13,889 bases of DNA from Christensenella sp. UBA5893 (lineage in GTDB: Bacteria; Bacillota; Clostridia; Christensenellales; UBA1242). Both the position numbers and the translations under genes were made by a program. Below are positions 13,345-13,889 of the stretch, in pieces (the stretch's first letter is position 1; every line of letters begins with the position of its first letter). The DNA lies in contig DJER01000011.1 of assembly GCA_002431905.1 (NCBI GenBank), positions 1 to 13,889 on the forward strand. Reading direction: 5' to 3'. The notes under the pieces are model-generated. The model saw only the letters and a list, made by a program, of their open reading frames with translations, made no database searches and had not been told where the DNA came from.

Positions 13345-13889
13345 GATCAAGCTATAAAGAGCGTATGGTGGATGCCTTGGCACTAGGCACCGAAGAAAGA
13401 CGTGGTAAGCTGCGATAAGCTACGGGGAGATGCAAACAATCCGTGATCCGTAGATATCTGAATGGGGAAACCCACTGGTTCTAATCAATCAGTGTTATTG
13501 CACCAATACATAGTGTAATAAAGGGAACGCAGAGAATTGAAACATCTTAGTATCTGTAGGAAAAGAAAGTAATTTAACGATTGCCTAAGTAGCGGCGAGC
13601 GAACGGGTAACAGCCCAAACCAAAGTTAGAAATAACCTTGGGGTTCGGACTTGCAACAAAGGGAATAATCAAACATAGCCGAAGTTTTTTGGAAAACTAA
13701 GCGAAACAGGGTAATAGCCCCGTAGGTTAAATGGTTGACAACCCGAGCAAGTATCCAGAGTAGCACAGGACACGTGGAATCCAGTGTGAAGATAGGAGGA
13801 CCATCTCCGAAGGCTAAATATGACCTAGTGACCGATAGCGTATAGTACCGTGAGGGAAAGTTGAAAAGAACCCCGGGAGGGGAGTGAAA
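13345..13889 (+). rRNA. 23S ribosomal RNA, 5' part (cut by window edge)
   Basis: The first 545 bases of a 23S gene of roughly 2,900. Landmark sequences are GCGTATGGTGGATGCCTTGG near the start, CTGCGATAAGC, GAATGGGGAAACCCACTGG, AAGTAGCGGCGAGCGAACGG and ACCGTGAGGGAAAG near the right edge, all in the order seen in bacterial 23S. The start at 13345 is set by matching the 32 bases before GGATGCC to the known 5' end in E. coli and may be off by a few bases. No 16S gene, tRNA or normal spacer precedes it. Confidence 0.96.

Noticed and set aside
1..13889. CRISPR array
   Set aside because: No regularly spaced repeats of 25-40 bases are visible anywhere; the only exact direct repeat noted is the 15-base T5A7GTT pair.

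Overview
The window reads as low-GC Firmicutes-type DNA, probably from an uncultured Clostridia- or Bacilli-like bacterium. The genes are AT-rich, Shine-Dalgarno sites are strong (GGAGG, AAAGGA), promoters follow TTGACA-17-TATAAT, and walJ, htrA, prfB, tilS and a family I ppa are all present. TGA is used as a stop (htrA, the HD gene) and Trp is TGG, so a Mycoplasma-type code is not indicated. The exact taxon cannot be fixed from this stretch.

Layout. Positions 1-280 hold the left end of an IS3-family element with a partial orfA (minus). Positions 295-5545 are one minus-strand operon that looks like a peptide natural-product (RiPP) cluster. In order of transcription it contains a 41-aa precursor peptide (5420-5545) behind a strong promoter, a hairpin, a PqqD-like recognition protein, a SPASM radical SAM maturase, a protein joining an S26-type protease domain to a second radical SAM enzyme, and a HelD-type helicase. 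The five genes overlap or nearly touch except at the hairpin. From 5602 rightward the content is housekeeping: walJ (minus), htrA (plus, divergent), prfB plus an unrecognised gene, tilS (minus), an HD-domain hydrolase, ppa, a small membrane-anchored protein, and the 5' part of a 23S rRNA gene with its own promoter and no 16S gene directly upstream.

How the RiPP genes probably work together (inference). The precursor carries a YxxPxL leader motif of the kind bound by PqqD-like RRE domains. The PqqD-like protein would hand it to the radical SAM enzymes, which would modify the Cys/Tyr/Asp-rich tail, and the Ser/His protease domain would remove the leader. No exporter is visible. HelD, a remodeller of RNA polymerase, closes the operon and could be a passenger or a self-protection factor.

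Other points of note are an IS promoter/RBS palindrome suited to shutting off read-through translation, a probably leaderless HD-domain mRNA, and helically phased A-tracts upstream of the 23S promoter.
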